DNA of 64,000 nt. Source: Phycisphaerae bacterium. GTDB lineage: Bacteria > Planctomycetota > Phycisphaerae > UBA1845 > JAFGLZ01. Of the stretch, positions 35,714 to 45,092 are shown one piece after another. The notes beneath the pieces were generated by a model that saw only the letters and a program-made list of their open reading frames with translations, ran no database searches and was not told the DNA's origin. The position numbers and the translations under genes were made by a program. The stretch is taken from contig JAFGLZ010000097.1 of NCBI GenBank assembly GCA_016927755.1, positions 40,191 to 104,190 of the forward strand, written 5' to 3'. Position 1 is the first letter of the stretch. The number at the start of each line of letters is the position of its first letter.

Positions 35714-37363
35714 ATGAGCATCCGAGTGGCAAAACATGCCGTATGTGCTGCCGCGCTGGCGATCGCGATCATGACGCCGGGGCGATCACTGGGCAACGGC
35801 GGACCGTTCGTCATCAAGTACCCAAACGGCGATCCGGCCGCCAGGGGAACCTTCGCCCGACTCGATCCCAGCCTGAAACCCGCCCAAGAGGACAGACTCC
35901 GTGTCGTCAAAGAGGATCTCAAAATCACCTTCCTCAGCGACCGCTCACCCGCGTCTCCCTCTACACCCCCTGACCCGCCGCTCGCAGCCGTCTCGGCCCA
36001 GTACACCATCGAGAACCCCACCGACCAAGACATCGATATCGACTTCGGGTTCCCGATCCTCCGAGGCATCTACACGTCGCGGTTCACCATGATGCCGAGC
36101 CCGGACGTTCGCGTCACCGTCAAGGCCAACGTGCCGGGCCGTCCCGACAACCTCGTCCACGCCGAAATCATCTCGAACTCCGCAATCTATGGGCTGATCC
36201 GCCATCGAGCCCGCACCGCCATCGAAGCAGCCGTGGCCCGGGACGCCGCGCTAGCCAAGCTCGTCGCCACGGCACGCGCAACCGGAATCGCCCGGCAGCG
36301 TGCCCGCAAGGCGATCGGACAGGTCGTTGAAAGCGATGTTGCCCTCGCCAAGGCCGTCGTCGAAGACCGACTGCTCGGCGGCCTCGCCGCCGGCGGTCAT
36401 GAGCAACCCGACGCCGACCACGACCAGGCCCGATCCGCCCTGGCCGACTACCTGGCCAAGACGATGAAGTGGAAGCCCCGCGACGTCGCCCTCATGGTGG
36501 AGTTCGCGAGCCTGGACTTCGGCCTCCCGATAGCGATTCCCCCGGACCGTACGCATTATCCCCTGTTGTCAGGCGGGCATCCGTACATCAACGCCAACCT
36601 GGGATCGCTAGGCGCCATCGGCGAGCAAAAGGCCACGCAGTTCTTCGCCACGCTCGCGGCCCGATTCGATCCCGCCGAGGCCGCAACCTACGAGGCCATC
36701 TTCACCGCCTGGGGCGGAGACGTCCGCGAGCGATCCGTTGACCTCGCCACGGGCCAGGTCCGACCCCGAGAGATCACCATCGACGCCGATAAGCTGGGAA
36801 AGGATCGCAACTTGAGCGGCTACGCGCGCAGCGATCCGACCATCTACGCGCGAGTCGATTACCTCGACCCCAAGGCGCGAATCAGCGACCCCGAAAAAGC
36901 CTCCTGCAAGACCGTCCTCAAGAACCTGCCCGTCATCTTCACCTTTGCGCCAATGAACCTGGTGCACTACCGCGTTCAGTTCCCCGCCCGAACGACCCAA
37001 ACGCTGACCGTCGAATACAAGCAATACGCCTACAAAGACACCCGCGACCCGACCACTTACCAGATCGCCTACGTCCTGCATCCCGCCTCGCTCTGGAAGG
37101 ACTTCGGACCGATCCATCTCGAGGTCGCCACCCCCTCGAACATCCCCTTCCGCGCGTCAGTCGACTGCAAGAACGACGGAACCGAAGAACGAACGATGAG
37201 CATCGCCCCCGGACGAAATGGCGGCAAGACCCGTCTCGCGATCCATCGAGCCACGCTCGCCCAGAAGACCGGCGAGCTCTTCCTGGCCATCGACGCCAAG
37301 GCATGGGATCGACGGATCAGCGAACTCGCCGCCAACCAGCCCAAACAGCAAGCGAGGCGGTAA
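35714..37363 (+). CDS. Secreted protein of unknown function
   Basis: 549 residues from the ATG at 35714, which has AAGGAG 8 bases upstream. A signal peptide covers the first 29 residues (AALAIAIMTPGRSLG). The mature N-terminus N-G-G-P-F-V-I-K-Y-P-N-G-D is distinctive. The body alternates beta-rich stretches (SAQYTIENPTDQDIDIDFGF) with a long helical insertion at about residues 155-240 rich in Ala, Arg and Val. No enzymatic motif is apparent. It is followed one base later by a Tat-exported phosphatase-like gene, so the two form an operon. Confidence 0.75.
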   Translation: MSIRVAKHAVCAAALAIAIMTPGRSLGNGGPFVIKYPNGDPAARGTFARLDPSLKPAQEDRLRVVKEDLKITFLSDRSPASPSTPPDPPLAAVSAQYTIENPTDQDIDIDFGFPILRGIYTSRFTMMPSPDVRVTVKANVPGRPDNLVHAEIISNSAIYGLIRHRARTAIEAAVARDAALAKLVATARATGIARQRARKAIGQVVESDVALAKAVVEDRLLGGLAAGGHEQPDADHDQARSALADYLAKTMKWKPRDVALMVEFASLDFGLPIAIPPDRTHYPLLSGGHPYINANLGSLGAIGEQKATQFFATLAARFDPAEAATYEAIFTAWGGDVRERSVDLATGQVRPREITIDADKLGKDRNLSGYARSDPTIYARVDYLDPKARISDPEKASCKTVLKNLPVIFTFAPMNLVHYRVQFPARTTQTLTVEYKQYAYKDTRDPTTYQIAYVLHPASLWKDFGPIHLEVATPSNIPFRASVDCKNDGTEERTMSIAPGRNGGKTRLAIHRATLAQKTGELFLAIDAKAWDRRISELAANQPKQQARR

Positions 37364-37364
37364 C

Positions 37365-38567
37365 GTGGTATCCAGCATCGACCGAAGAACGTTCCTCCGC
37401 AGTGCCATCTCCGCCGGTGTCGCCACGACCCTCGGCCATGGCGCCGCGTCCCCGAAACGCTCCTCAGCCGCCACCGCCTCGCCAAAGCGACCCCAAAGCG
37501 ACGCACGAAAGCTCATCCTCGTCGTCTTCGGCGGCGGAACTCGGTCCAGCGAAACCATCGAAGACCCCCAGCATCGCTACATCCCCCACCTCTGGAACGA
37601 GATGATCCCCCGAGGCGCGCTCCTGACCAACATGCGCGTCGAGCACCGAGTCGTCCACCCCAACTCCACCGGTTCGATCCTGACAGGGCACTGGGAGTGG
37701 GACGACATCGACTGGTCCAAACCGGTATCCCACCCCACGATCTTTGAGGTCTACCGCAAAGCGCGCCGCGCCCCAGACCCCTCCGCCTGGGCCTTCGTCT
37801 ACGCCTCGATCCTCGCCAAGGCGGGCCACAGTCTCGCGCCCGGGTATGACGCGTCGTTCGGGGCCAACGTCGTCGAGCCGCCGACGATCCCACGCTCGAC
37901 CGCCGAGGAAATGGATCGCCTCATGCACGCCGCCGCAACCACCGGCGGAATCGAGGCCCAGCTCCAGGCCGCTCGCCGCTGCGAACAGTTGACTCGTTCA
38001 ACCAGCCGCATCACCCACGCCGGGCTCCGATCCGACGCCGCACGCACCTTCCTCCACGCCGAGTATGACGCCTGGAAGTCCGGCCACGGCACGACCAGCC
38101 ACGACGCCTTCCTCACCGACCGCGCCATCGCGTCCATGCGCCAATTCGCCCCTGACGTGATCACCGTCGCCTATGGCGAAATCGACTGCGCCCACTACGG
38201 CTCATGGTCCAGGTACGTCGAGGCCATCCGCCGAACCGACGAGCTAACCCATCGCCTCTGGCAAACCGCCGAGACCCTCGACGCCTACCGTGGACGAACC
38301 CTCATGCTCATCCTGCCCGACCACGGCCGGGAGCTCGACGCGCCGGACCGATGGGGCTTCATCCATCACAGCGACTTCTACACCAACCAAGGCGCCGACG
38401 AGGGATGCCGCCGCGTATGGATGCTGGCGATCGCCCCGGGCGTTCGGGCGGGACGACGACTCGCCTGTCCGATCCCCATCACGACCGCCGCGTCCACCGG
38501 GCTCGACTATCTCGGCCTGTCGGCCTCGCCAGGAGCGGCCCCCTCCGCCCTCCCTCTCATCGCCTGA
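37365..38567 (+). CDS. Tat-exported alkaline-phosphatase-superfamily protein
   Basis: 400 residues from a GTG at 37365 with GAGGCGG upstream. The Tat signal is D-R-R-T-F-L-R-S-A. The body fits the alkaline phosphatase/sulfatase metalloenzyme superfamily (related to DUF1501-type planctomycete proteins): KLILVVFGGGTRSS at the first strand, TGHWEWDD, GEIDCAHYG and the metal-site LPDHGREL near residue 325, followed by HHSDF. The residue that usually serves as nucleophile (Ser/Thr/Cys after the first Asp) is not obvious; G-G-G-T-R-S could supply it. Substrate unknown. Operon with the secreted protein upstream. Confidence 0.75.
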   Translation: MVSSIDRRTFLRSAISAGVATTLGHGAASPKRSSAATASPKRPQSDARKLILVVFGGGTRSSETIEDPQHRYIPHLWNEMIPRGALLTNMRVEHRVVHPNSTGSILTGHWEWDDIDWSKPVSHPTIFEVYRKARRAPDPSAWAFVYASILAKAGHSLAPGYDASFGANVVEPPTIPRSTAEEMDRLMHAAATTGGIEAQLQAARRCEQLTRSTSRITHAGLRSDAARTFLHAEYDAWKSGHGTTSHDAFLTDRAIASMRQFAPDVITVAYGEIDCAHYGSWSRYVEAIRRTDELTHRLWQTAETLDAYRGRTLMLILPDHGRELDAPDRWGFIHHSDFYTNQGADEGCRRVWMLAIAPGVRAGRRLACPIPITTAASTGLDYLGLSASPGAAPSALPLIA

Positions 38568-38631
38568 GCGATCACGATTGAAGAGCAAGTCATTGAAGAG
38601 TAAGTCCCTGAATGACCGTTCGTGAACGTAT

Positions 38632-38670
38632 GCCATCGCAGCACGGGCGTCTCGCCCGTGCTGCGATGGC
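38632..38670. terminator. Perfect 18-bp stem-loop
   Basis: GCCATCGCAGCACGGGCG (38632-38649), loop TCT, then the exact complement (38653-38670). It lies 65 bases past the phosphatase stop. No T-run follows. It could be a strong bidirectional mRNA end or a dispersed REP-type element with the CACGGGCG-TCT-CGCCCGTG core; a direct repeat ATTGAAGAG[CT]AAGTC lies just before it (38578-38606). Confidence 0.6.
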
Positions 38671-38818
38671 AGATGTGCCCATGCTATGTGCCCACCGCAT
38701 GCCTCGAGTTCGAATTCGCAAGGCCACCCAAGAGAACTCCATGACCAGGACCTTGACGAAAGACCTCCACCCGCTAACCTCGACGCCATCACGTCGCACG
38801 TCGCCGCTGGGGTCACGC

Positions 38819-40939
38819 ATGGAAAACACAGCCGAGCCCGACCGTCAGGAGAAGCATCAGCCCACGCCGGCAGCAGAGGACCCTGGCCCTCCCTCGCCAT
38901 GCCCCACCTGGCGCCACCACGCCGCCGCCGGCGGGCTCTATCTGGTGCTGACCATAGCCCTCACCTGGCCGCTCGCCGCTCACGTCGCCGACAAGGTCGC
39001 CGTCCACCCGAAGCTGACCATGCTGGTTCCGTTCTGCCACCTCTACCAGGTCGCCTGGAATCACCACGCCCTCGACCGCGGACTCGAAGGCTTCTGGGAC
39101 TGCAACATCTTCTACCCGCATCCGCGCGTGCTCACCTATTTCGAGAGCCTCTTCGTCCCCGCGTGGGCGACGTGGCCCATCCACCGGCTAACCCACAACG
39201 CGACCCTCTGCTACAACCTCATCGTCCTGACCGCCTTCATTCTCAACGCGTTGGCCGCGTATGCGCTCGCGCTGCAAATGCGGCTGTCCTGGCGGCTGGC
39301 TGTCCTGGTCGGCAGCGCGGTGGCGTTCTGCCCTTACCTCTTCGAGGAGATCTACTGCCTGCCGATGTTGATGCTGTACCCCGCCGCCTTCCTCCTGGCC
39401 GCGACGCATCGGTTGCTGTCTCGCCCGACGTGGGGCGCCACGGCACTCGCCGGACTGTGCGGCCTCTGGCTGGTAACGAGCTGCTACCAGTACGCGCTAT
39501 TCGCCTCTCTCTTGTGCCTGGGCTGGGTCGTCTGGTTCGTGCGAGACGTCCCGTGGCGACGCCTGTGGTACCGCCTCCTCGCAGTCGGTGTCGTCTGCGG
39601 AGCGCTCGTCTATCCGCTGTTGTCGACGGTGAAGCGAACGCACCGGGACATGGGCTTCTACCACGGACCGAGCGTTCCGATGCACTGGCTGCAGATGCTG
39701 ATCCCCGCGAGCCATCAGTGGCTGTACGCGGACGTACTCGGCATCGAGGTGCGAACGGCACGGGGAGACCTGGATCCCATCGTCTGCTTCCCGGGAATCG
39801 CGCTGGCGGGATTGGCCGCCGTCGGCGCGGGGTCGGCTCTCTTCAGTCACGCCGAGTCCAGGCAGGACCGCCGCCGCCGACACGCCTATCGCTTCTGCCT
39901 CATCGCCAGCCTGCTATCAGTGCTGCTGGCCATGGGCATCTGGATCCAACTGGGCCCCGTCCGCGTCCCCGGACCCTATGCCCTGCTCATGCTGCTCCTG
40001 TCCCCCTTCAGCTCGGTCCGGTCGGTCTATCGGTTCTATGTCTTCGGACACCTGTTCGCCGCCGTGCTCGCCGGCGTGGGGCTCGGCCGATGCCTGGAGC
40101 TTGCGTCAACGGGGCGCGGCCGGACCATTCTAGGCGCCGCCGTCGCCCTCCTGATCCTCATCGAATCACTCTGGATTCCCCTGAACCTGGAGCCCGTCGG
40201 TGGCAGGCCGACGGACGTCCATCCCCTCTACGCCAAGGCGGCCGAGCTCGACCCGAACGCCCCGATGATCGAGGTCCCGGTGCCGCAAGACGTCCGACGC
40301 GCGCCATTGGACGCCCTCTACACCGCCGCCTCCATCCACACGTGGCAGCCGATCGTCAACGGCTACGCGAGCTACTACCCGGGCCTCTACGAGGAACTCC
40401 GCCCGGTCATGGCCGAGTTCCCCTCCTCCAAGTCGATTGCCTACCTCCGGGCCCTCGGCGTCCGTTTCGTGTTGGTGCGCGGCCTCGCGCGGCGCGCGCC
40501 TGGCGATCAGTCCATCCAGGCCTATCCAAGTCTGCGCAAGATCGACCGGTCGGGGCAAGATGTCCTGTACGAGCTCGCCGACACGAATCGGCGCTCGTTG
40601 AACGACAGAATGCCCGACACGACGTTTCAGGTCGAGCCTGATCCCGGTAGCAAACGGGTCGCGATCGGAAGGCTGACGTTCAAGCTGGGATTCCGTGACG
40701 TGATACCCGTCCTGCCCGGCGATCGCGGAACCCGATGGACGCTGACGTGGCGAAACGCCGCCGACCAGACCGTCAGAACGCAGGTCGTTCGTGTCCGGAA
40801 CAGCCACTGGCTGACGAAAGAGAAAAACGTCCTGCAAGAGACCGTCGAACTGCCCGCGGCGCCCGGCCCCTACACCATCCAGGCGGTTGACCAGCGCGAC
40901 GGGCGGACGCTCGGGGCGTGTTCCTTTGACGTGAAATAG
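38819..40939 (+). CDS. Polytopic membrane protein, GT-C glycosyltransferase-like
   Basis: 706 residues from ATG 38819 (ATG 38741 is the alternative; the extra residues are Thr/Pro/Arg-rich). About 10-12 membrane segments follow a Pro-rich cytoplasmic N-terminus. The first extracytoplasmic loop is long, with F-W-D-C-N-I-F-Y-P-H-P. A terminal soluble domain of about 230 residues begins with PMIEVPVPQDV and ends in a small beta-sandwich (TRWTLTWRNAADQT...). Overall layout resembles planctomycete YfhO/PMT-like membrane glycosyltransferases that use lipid-linked sugars, but no acidic catalytic motif is certain. Confidence 0.7.
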   Translation: MENTAEPDRQEKHQPTPAAEDPGPPSPCPTWRHHAAAGGLYLVLTIALTWPLAAHVADKVAVHPKLTMLVPFCHLYQVAWNHHALDRGLEGFWDCNIFYPHPRVLTYFESLFVPAWATWPIHRLTHNATLCYNLIVLTAFILNALAAYALALQMRLSWRLAVLVGSAVAFCPYLFEEIYCLPMLMLYPAAFLLAATHRLLSRPTWGATALAGLCGLWLVTSCYQYALFASLLCLGWVVWFVRDVPWRRLWYRLLAVGVVCGALVYPLLSTVKRTHRDMGFYHGPSVPMHWLQMLIPASHQWLYADVLGIEVRTARGDLDPIVCFPGIALAGLAAVGAGSALFSHAESRQDRRRRHAYRFCLIASLLSVLLAMGIWIQLGPVRVPGPYALLMLLLSPFSSVRSVYRFYVFGHLFAAVLAGVGLGRCLELASTGRGRTILGAAVALLILIESLWIPLNLEPVGGRPTDVHPLYAKAAELDPNAPMIEVPVPQDVRRAPLDALYTAASIHTWQPIVNGYASYYPGLYEELRPVMAEFPSSKSIAYLRALGVRFVLVRGLARRAPGDQSIQAYPSLRKIDRSGQDVLYELADTNRRSLNDRMPDTTFQVEPDPGSKRVAIGRLTFKLGFRDVIPVLPGDRGTRWTLTWRNAADQTVRTQVVRVRNSHWLTKEKNVLQETVELPAAPGPYTIQAVDQRDGRTLGACSFDVK

Positions 40940-40954
40940 CGCTGAGCTCCGCCC

Positions 40955-41743
40955 CTACTCCCACCGCTTCCTGGCAAGCGCTCGAGCGAGCGCCGGGCCG
41001 ATCCAGCTTCGAGAGACCGCCAGGAGAATCCGGTTGCGCCGCCCCGGCACGCACACGACCCGTCCCGCCTCGAGCGACGCGAGAGATTCGGAAACCACGT
41101 CGTCGGCGGGCATCCACAACTTGCGCGAGATGTCCGAGCGATCGAATCCCTCGAACTCCGCCGCGTCATGGAACTCGGTGTAGGTAAATCCCGGGCAGAG
41201 CGCCTGCACGCGAACGCCCGTGCCCGCCAGCTCCTTGGCCAGTCCCTCGCTCAGCGTGATCAGAAAGGCCTTCGTCGCCGCGTACGTGACGCTCTTGGGC
41301 ATCGGGATGAACCCGGCCAGCGACGAGACGTTGATGATCGCTCCCCGCCCGCGCTCGATCATCCCCGGCAGCACCGTGCGGATCAGACGAACGCTGGCCG
41401 TCACGTGTACGTGGACCATGTCGACGTGCATCGCCGGATCCAAGTCGACGAAGCGATGCCGCGTCCCGAAGCCGGCGTTGTTCACGAGCATCTCCAGCGC
41501 GGGCAGCGCTTCGAGCCGCTCCTGAACCCGTCCCACGTCGCCCGCCTCCGACAAATCCGCCGTCAGGATCTCCACCCCCACGCGATGTTGGCCCGCCAAC
41601 TCCTCGGCGATCGCATCGAGCCGATCCCGTCTCCGCGCCACGAGCATAAGGTCGTATCCGCGCTGAGCCAGGTGTCGGGCGAATACGGCCCCGATGCCGC
41701 TCGATCCCCCCGTAACCACCGCCGTCTTGGATTCCTTGGGCAT
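40955..41743 (-). CDS. Short-chain dehydrogenase/reductase
   Basis: 262 residues with a complete SDR core: nucleotide motif TGGSSGIG at residues 11-18, NNAGFG, catalytic Ser in NVSSLAG, and Y-x3-K in YAATK. The sequence is of the classical family that acts on 3-hydroxyacyl or steroid-like substrates (closest to DltE-type dehydrogenases, YqjQ-like). NAD(P)H choice cannot be fixed; A-R-R-R-D after the second strand suggests NADP. It is the last gene of the leftward acyl-CoA operon and may oxidise or reduce the product of the hydratase/aldolase steps. Confidence 0.92.
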   Translation of the reverse strand: MPKESKTAVVTGGSSGIGAVFARHLAQRGYDLMLVARRRDRLDAIAEELAGQHRVGVEILTADLSEAGDVGRVQERLEALPALEMLVNNAGFGTRHRFVDLDPAMHVDMVHVHVTASVRLIRTVLPGMIERGRGAIINVSSLAGFIPMPKSVTYAATKAFLITLSEGLAKELAGTGVRVQALCPGFTYTEFHDAAEFEGFDRSDISRKLWMPADDVVSESLASLEAGRVVCVPGRRNRILLAVSRSWIGPALARALARKRWE

Positions 41744-41765
41744 ATCGGTCTCTCTGGGGAGGCCC

Positions 41766-42227
41766 CTAGCCGTCGATCGGCTCGAAGTGGGCGATCTGAA
41801 GGATGTTGTTCACCGCCTCGTCGGAAAACACCGCGCGGACCCGCATCCCGACTTTCGCGCCCCCCACGTCCCCGCATTCGAGCAAATGGGCGATCGACAC
41901 GTCGGCGCCGTCAAGCTTGACTAAGGCGAGCACGTACGGCGGCTGCTTCGGCTGATAGGGCTCGGCGTAACGGACCACCGTAAAACCGGTGATCTCGCCG
42001 GTCGGCTCGACCTCGACCCAGTCGTCCGTCAGCGTCGAGAAGCAGCGCTCGCAGGTCTGTCGCGGCGGGACGAACGTCGCGGCGCATCGCTCACAGCGAA
42101 CGCCGAGAATCTTCTTCTCGTCTCGCAGCGCCACGATGAAGCGGCTGCCCGTCGCGCCGGCGAAGTACTGGTAAGGCAGCGCCATCTTGCCCTCGACGAC
42201 GAACGCCTCGCCGCGGTCCTTGGTCAT
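41766..42227 (-). CDS. DUF35 zinc-ribbon/OB-fold protein (acyl-CoA-associated), 1
   Basis: 153 residues from ATG 42227 with GGGAGG upstream. The zinc ribbon is CERCAATFVPPRQTCERC (residues about 45-62), followed by the OB-fold ITGFTVVRYAEPY, PYVLALVKLDG, AHLLECG, VGMRVRAVF. DUF35 proteins bind acyl-CoA and pair with thiolase-fold partners; in steroid side-chain degradation the ChsH2 DUF35 domain holds Ltp2. Four-base overlap with the previous gene (ATGA). Two DUF35 proteins for two thiolase-like proteins suggests one partner each. Confidence 0.9.
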   Translation of the reverse strand: MTKDRGEAFVVEGKMALPYQYFAGATGSRFIVALRDEKKILGVRCERCAATFVPPRQTCERCFSTLTDDWVEVEPTGEITGFTVVRYAEPYQPKQPPYVLALVKLDGADVSIAHLLECGDVGGAKVGMRVRAVFSDEAVNNILQIAHFEPIDG

Positions 42228-42748
42228 TTCGATCCTCCCTGCGCCTCGCCCGCGCCGCGCCCAACCGAGTCGTCGATGATCTCGAAGTGCTTGATGTCCT
42301 CCATCCGCCCATGACGCTCGTCGGCGAAGACCACGCGAACCCGCAACCCTCTCCGTACCACGCTCGGGTCCGGCGCGTCGAGCAGGTGCCACAGCGGCGC
42401 GTCCCCCCGCGTGCCGTCCAAGTCCGCCCAACAGGCCACGTACGGCGTCTCCCGCGTCTTGCCCGTCAGCGGGTCCGGGCTGGCGTAATACACCACGTCG
42501 AAGTCGCGGATCCGGCCCTCGGGACCCAGCTCCTCCCATTCGGTCGCCTCCACCCGGCAGATCGCGCACACCTCACGCGGCGGAAGCTGGTGCCGTCCGC
42601 ACTTCGGGCACTTGTTGGCCATCACCCGCTTGTTGTCCCGCAGCTCGGTAAGGAATCGACCCATCACCGGTCCGGTGCTGAAACGCTGCGGAATCGATAG
42701 CACCTGACGCGAGACGATCAACTCTTGGTCGGGTTTGTCCTTGCTCAT
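42224..42748 (-). CDS. DUF35 zinc-ribbon/OB-fold protein (acyl-CoA-associated), 2
   Basis: 174 residues. Ribbon CPKCGRHQLPPREVCAIC at about residues 47-64 and an OB-fold with PYVACWADLDG, LWHLLDA and GLRVRVVFAD. It has a 45-residue N-terminal extension compared with the minimum DUF35 unit, in which LSIPQRFSTGPVMGRFLTEL forms a helix typical of partners of thiolase-like proteins. It overlaps the thiolase-like gene before it by 4 bases and is translated with it. Confidence 0.9.
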   Translation of the reverse strand: MSKDKPDQELIVSRQVLSIPQRFSTGPVMGRFLTELRDNKRVMANKCPKCGRHQLPPREVCAICRVEATEWEELGPEGRIRDFDVVYYASPDPLTGKTRETPYVACWADLDGTRGDAPLWHLLDAPDPSVVRRGLRVRVVFADERHGRMEDIKHFEIIDDSVGRGAGEAQGGSK

Positions 42749-43935
42749 GACGCGCTCCCCAGTCGCGGCCTATCCTTCGACAATAGCATCAGCACCGTCC
42801 ACAGCGTCCCTCCGAAGCCGCTGGCCAGCGCCAGCCGCACCGATTTGGGCACCTGGTGGTCGCCCGCGGTTCGACGTACCTGCATGGCCGCCTCCGCCAC
42901 GCGCACCAGCGCCGTCGCCCCGATCGGGTTGCTCGCCGTCACGCCCCCCGAGGGATTCAGCGCGAGCTTGCCCTCGATCCCGATCTCGTCGTTCTCGATC
43001 ATCCGGAGGTGCTCGTCCCCCTCGAGCAGCAGGAAGTCCCGAAGCCAGTCGAGCCCCCACCACGCCGACGGATCATACATCTCGAACACGTCGAGCTGTT
43101 CGACCGGGTTCGTAATGCCGTTCCGGGCGAACAACCGCTCGGCCGCGATGCGATGCGTGCTCTCCTGCGACGTGAAGATCATCGTCTCCTCGCGGTGTAC
43201 GGTCTCGTGATCCACCACCCACGCGGCGTTGGCTCCGAGTGCGTCGACCTTGTCCTCCGAGGCGAAGACGACGGCGCACGCCCCGTCGCTCTGCGAGCAC
43301 ATGTGCAGCATCCGCAGCTCACCCACCAGACGCAGATCGCCGTCGGCATAGTCCTTCAGGTGATTGCGGTCCAGGCCGAGCCGACGGTGAGCCTTGGCGT
43401 TCCGCATGGCGTTCTCGTCCATGATCGTCCGCATCTTGATCGCCGCGAGCTTGGCACGCTCCTCGCCAAACTCCTCGATCACCTCCTGCGCGGTCGTGCC
43501 CGTCAACGCCCCGGTCTGCAGCCCGCGCCCCCACAGCGGATCGGCCATGTTCGTGATCCCGCCCGTCGTATGCCCCTCCTGAAGCTTCTCGAAGCCGATC
43601 GCCAGCACGACGTCATGCAGGCCCGAGGCGACCACGTTGTCCGCCGCGCACGCCAGCGTCGAGCCCGTCGTGCCGCCCGTCGTCAGACGAATCCCCGACT
43701 TGCCCCACGCCCCCGAGCCGAGCGTGTGCCACATGTCGGGCTGATGGACCATCTCGAACAGCTCCATGTTGCCGTGCAGAATGCAGTCCACGTCGTCGAT
43801 GCTCAGCTTGGCGTCGTCCAGCGCCTCCACCACCGCCTCGTGGATCATCTCCGGCTGGTTGACCTCCTCGCGGTGGCTCGAGAACTTCGACATGCCACTG
43901 CCAATCACGGCCACGTTTCGATTCTTGTCTTTCAT
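42745..43935 (-). CDS. Thiolase-fold protein lacking Cys/His catalytic residues (Ltp2-like), A
   Basis: 396 residues of SCP2-thiolase type. The segment that carries the nucleophilic Cys in thiolases (N-N-x-C-S-T-G-S-T) reads T-T-G-G-T-T-G-S-T; the H-x-C-F-T region reads EMYDPSAWWG; and G-H-P-x-G-A-T-G reads S-N-P-I-G-A-T-A. All three catalytic positions are changed, so it is unlikely to be a thiolase. This is the situation in Ltp2-type retro-aldolases, which cleave a beta-hydroxyacyl-CoA without a cysteine. It sits directly before a DUF35 gene and follows a second thiolase-like gene by 14 bases. Confidence 0.88.
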   Translation of the reverse strand: MKDKNRNVAVIGSGMSKFSSHREEVNQPEMIHEAVVEALDDAKLSIDDVDCILHGNMELFEMVHQPDMWHTLGSGAWGKSGIRLTTGGTTGSTLACAADNVVASGLHDVVLAIGFEKLQEGHTTGGITNMADPLWGRGLQTGALTGTTAQEVIEEFGEERAKLAAIKMRTIMDENAMRNAKAHRRLGLDRNHLKDYADGDLRLVGELRMLHMCSQSDGACAVVFASEDKVDALGANAAWVVDHETVHREETMIFTSQESTHRIAAERLFARNGITNPVEQLDVFEMYDPSAWWGLDWLRDFLLLEGDEHLRMIENDEIGIEGKLALNPSGGVTASNPIGATALVRVAEAAMQVRRTAGDHQVPKSVRLALASGFGGTLWTVLMLLSKDRPRLGSAS

Positions 43936-43949
43936 GAGGTCAGGCCTCG

Positions 43950-45092
43950 CTAACTCTCCAACACCACCACCGTCTGCAACTGACCCGCCGGACCCGTCGC
44001 CCCCTGCGCCACCGCCCGCCGCGCGCCGCCGACCTGACGCTCCCCTGCCTCGCCACGAAGCTGTAGCACACCCTCGGCCACACGCGCCATCCCGCCCAGC
44101 ATCAGCGGATTGCCCGCGAGCATGCCCCCCGAACGATTGACGTTGAGCCGCTCCGGTCCGTCGTCATGCAGCCACTTCCCCCCGTCGCCCGATTCGCAAA
44201 AGCCCAACCCCTCGGCGTACTGCGGCAGTTGATGCGCATACTGGTCGCAGATCTCCACCACGTCGAAAGCCCTCGCCGCATCCTCGACGCCCGCCATCGC
44301 GTACGCCCGTTTGGCCGCACGATCGAGCGAGAAGTTGCCCGACAAGTCCCGCTCGCCCAGGAAGAAACCGTCATGACAGTTCCCGAGCCCCGTCACCCAG
44401 ACCGGCTTATCGGTGATCTGCCGGGCCCGCTCCTCGTTGGCCAGGATCATCGCGATCGCCCCGTCGGACACCGGATACGCGAACGCCTCGCGAATGGGGT
44501 CAGCGATCATCGGCGAGGCGAGCACCTCATCGCGCGTCAGCGGTTTGCCCTTTTGGGCCACCGGGTTCTTGGCAGCCCACCGCCGAGAGCGAACGACGAC
44601 GTCGGCGAGCTGCTCGTCCGTCACGCCGGAGCGAACCATGTACGCCTGAGCCTGCAGCGCCGCCGCCGCGAGGTAATCCATGCCGATCGGACGCGTGTAG
44701 AACGGGTCGAACGCCAGGTGCGTGACCATGTTCCGGCTCGCCGGCTGCGACTCCTTGCAGTGTCCCGCCAGCAGCACCACGTCGTGATGGCCCGACAAGA
44801 TCGTCGCGGCCGCGTAGTAAACGCCCTGCGCCCCGTCGGCCGCCACCTTCTCCTCGCTCTGATAGTGCGCGCCAACGACGTCCGTAATGGCGCTGTCGGA
44901 TATCGTTCGAGCGTCGAACACGTCGTCGGAAACCGTCACGGCCGCGTCGATGCCGCCCGGCCCAAACGTCAGGCCCGTCTGGTCCAGAACGCCTCGCACG
45001 ACCTCCCAGACCATGCCCTGGACGCGAGCGTCCCACTTGTTCGACTCGAAACGGGTCTGTGCGACCGCGCAGATCGCGACGCGCCTAGCCAC
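43950..45092 (-). CDS. Thiolase-fold protein lacking Cys/His catalytic residues, B
   Basis: 380 residues from a GTG at 45092 with GGGAGG 10 bases upstream; the longer frame adds a Pro/Arg-rich tail and is rejected. It begins ARRVAICAVAQTRFES as in lipid-transfer/thiolase proteins. The cysteine position lies in a KVAADGAQGVYYA stretch with no Cys, the C-terminal motif reads NRSGGMLAGNP, and the H-x-C-F-T region reads EICDQYAH. Again a thiolase fold without thiolase residues, differing from protein A, so a heterodimer with A is plausible. The start overlaps the PHP gene stop by 8 bases. Confidence 0.87.
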   Translation of the reverse strand: MARRVAICAVAQTRFESNKWDARVQGMVWEVVRGVLDQTGLTFGPGGIDAAVTVSDDVFDARTISDSAITDVVGAHYQSEEKVAADGAQGVYYAAATILSGHHDVVLLAGHCKESQPASRNMVTHLAFDPFYTRPIGMDYLAAAALQAQAYMVRSGVTDEQLADVVVRSRRWAAKNPVAQKGKPLTRDEVLASPMIADPIREAFAYPVSDGAIAMILANEERARQITDKPVWVTGLGNCHDGFFLGERDLSGNFSLDRAAKRAYAMAGVEDAARAFDVVEICDQYAHQLPQYAEGLGFCESGDGGKWLHDDGPERLNVNRSGGMLAGNPLMLGGMARVAEGVLQLRGEAGERQVGGARRAVAQGATGPAGQLQTVVVLES

